From the NCBI GenBank assembly GCA_029239545.1, contig JARBUQ010000274.1, positions 1 through 6,566 on the forward strand: 6,566 nucleotides of DNA. Reading direction: 5' to 3'. This DNA comes from Paenibacillus sp. GTDB taxonomy: Bacteria; Bacillota; Bacilli; Paenibacillales; NBRC-103111. Shown in pieces: positions 5,743 to 6,566 of the stretch. The notes below the pieces were generated by a model. It saw only the letters and a program-made list of their open reading frames with translations. It was not told the DNA's origin and did no database searches. Positions within the stretch are counted from its first letter, which is position 1. Every line of letters starts with the position of its first letter. The position numbers were made by a program, and so were the translations under genes.

Positions 5743-5759
5743 ACCGCGCAAGGTGCGAA
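5738..5759. repeat. GC-rich 8-bp palindrome between divergent promoters, possible operator
   Basis: TTCGCACC (5738-5745) and GGTGCGAA (5752-5759) form a perfect inverted repeat around GCGCAA. It can be extended by two G-T wobbles if RNA. Neither strand has a U-tract after it, which argues against an intrinsic terminator. It overlaps the GDSL -35 region and lies about 30 bp upstream of the M20 -10 box, a position suited to a shared operator. The regulator is unknown. Confidence 0.6.
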
Positions 5760-5785
5760 GGGAGAAGTGGCTCATCTTCCACGTA

Positions 5786-5796
5786 TGGTATACAAT
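5786..5796 (+). promoter_or_regulatory. Candidate extended -10 promoter for the M20 amidohydrolase
   Basis: TGGTATACAAT contains TACAAT (5791-5796, five of six bases of TATAAT) and a TGn element before an overlapping TATACA. No good -35 box lies 16-18 nt upstream (TGGCTC at 5768-5773 is poor), so recognition would depend on the extended -10 or on an activator. Transcription would begin near 5803, with a leader of about 40 nt. Confidence 0.4.
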
Positions 5797-5818
5797 AGAG
5801 AGGCGGAATCCTATACCA
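5786..5818. repeat. Spaced inverted repeat over the M20 promoter and leader
   Basis: TGGTATA (5786-5792) and TATACCA (5812-5818) are exact 7-bp reverse complements 19 bp apart. The first arm is part of the proposed -10 region and the second lies in the expected leader just before the ribosome binding site. It could be an operator for a dimeric repressor, or chance in AT-rich sequence. Confidence 0.35.
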
Positions 5819-5840
5819 ACTAAGGAGAGGGATGCGTTCT

Positions 5841-6566
5841 ATGTCCATACTTGACCCAAAGAGCCGGATAGTTAATCACATTAATGATCAGTCCGATCGA
5901 TTCATCGCTATATCTCAATATATTGGCAACAATCCCGAATTAGGGCATGCCGAGTTCCTGGCATTCGCGAGACTCACCGATGAGCTGCGCATACAAGGCT
6001 TTCAGGTGCAGACAGGGATCCTTGATATCCCCACATCTTTTCTGGGCACGTACACCTCCGTCAAGCCTGGTCCTATTGTAGCCTTTCTATGCGAATATGA
6101 CGCTCTTCCAGAGCTTGGGCATGCTTGTGGGCACCATTTGATCTGTTCGATGAGCATGCTTGCCGCAGTTGGCCTGAAGGCTGTTATCGATGAAATTGGC
6201 GGAGAGATTCGCGTATATGGTACTCCTGCAGAAGAGACCAAGGGAGCCAAGGTCCCAATGGCCGATGCCGGATTATTCGATGATGTAGATTTTGCGCTTA
6301 TGGCCCATCCCTACTACCACCATGAGAAATCCGGGAATTCCTTGGCTATGGATCCAATCCGATTTGAATACTATGGTAAGCCGGCTCATGCCGCAGCAAG
6401 CCCGCATGAAGGTATGAATGCCCTGGATGCGATGTTGCAGCTGTTCAACAGTATCAATGCTCTGAGGCAGCAGCTTAGCAAGCATGTTCGGATTCACGGA
6501 GTTATTAAAGAGGGCGGCCAAGCACCTAATATTATCCCTGATTATACATCTGCAGATTTTTATATC
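5841..6566 (+). CDS. M20-family amidohydrolase/peptidase (M20D, ACY1L2/AbgB-like), cut by right edge
   Basis: The 242 visible residues form most of the catalytic and part of the lid domain of an M20 metallo-amidohydrolase, which removes an acyl or peptide group from N-acyl amino acids or dipeptides; the exact substrate cannot be read from sequence. Seen: FIGNN-like IGNNPELGHAEF (28-39), CEYDALPELGHACGHHLI (84-101) with probable metal ligands Cys96 and His98, GTPAEE (127-132) with catalytic Glu131 and metal-binding Glu132, MAHP with His156, and the lid motif GKPAHAAASPHEGMNALDA (179-197). ACGHH replaces the more common ACGHN or ACGHD. No signal peptide is visible. The ribosome binding site AAGGAGAGG (5822-5830) leaves two in-frame starts, ATG 5832 (too close) and ATG 5841 (slightly far); 5841 is preferred but differs by only three codons. 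The gene runs off the window without a stop, so the final metal-binding His is not visible. Confidence 0.9.
   Translation, partial: MSILDPKSRIVNHINDQSDRFIAISQYIGNNPELGHAEFLAFARLTDELRIQGFQVQTGILDIPTSFLGTYTSVKPGPIVAFLCEYDALPELGHACGHHLICSMSMLAAVGLKAVIDEIGGEIRVYGTPAEETKGAKVPMADAGLFDDVDFALMAHPYYHHEKSGNSLAMDPIRFEYYGKPAHAAASPHEGMNALDAMLQLFNSINALRQQLSKHVRIHGVIKEGGQAPNIIPDYTSADFYI

Overview
The window looks like a chromosomal segment from a Gram-positive, low-to-mid GC member of the Bacillales, most likely a Paenibacillus-type organism. The evidence is strong AAGGAGG-type ribosome binding sites, sigma-A-like promoters, and proteins that closely follow the Bacillus FadN, FadF, EtfB and EtfA families. 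I see no insertion sequences, phage genes, tRNA or rRNA genes, CRISPR arrays or other signs of recent transfer. The genus is inferred, not proven.

Layout. Positions 1-659 (minus) hold the N-terminal 219 residues of a FadN-type 3-hydroxyacyl-CoA dehydrogenase; the rest lies beyond the left edge. Upstream of it on the same strand, at 722-2899, is a complete fadF-like gene for a membrane iron-sulfur protein (ETF:menaquinone oxidoreductase type). Transcription therefore runs fadF to fadN across a 62-nt gap without an obvious terminator. A 220-bp divergent control region (2900-3119) separates fadF from etfB (3120-3896) and etfA (3921-4940) on the plus strand. After a 42-bp convergent gap comes a cytoplasmic SGNH/GDSL hydrolase (4983-5639, minus) resembling Bacillus LipC/YcsK. 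A second divergent control region (5640-5840) precedes an M20-family amidohydrolase (5841 onward, plus) that is cut by the right edge.

How the genes fit together. FadN oxidises (and in full-length relatives also hydrates) beta-oxidation intermediates. EtfAB collects electrons from acyl-CoA dehydrogenases, and FadF probably passes them to menaquinone in the membrane. The fadF-etfB gap carries a sequence resembling the Bacillus FadR operator (2973-2990) next to a sequence resembling a CcpA cre site (2992-3005). Both overlie the likely fadF promoter, which fits induction by fatty acids and repression by sugars. The hydrolase pair on the right shows no clear link to this pathway.

I did not find a new biological system. 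The items most worth checking are the paired FadR/cre-like sites, a perfect 12-bp inverted repeat inside etfA, and a GC-rich palindrome between the two right-hand promoters. Three predicted start codons were moved downstream (fadF, etfB and the GDSL gene) because the longer versions would begin inside or directly against their own Shine-Dalgarno sequences.
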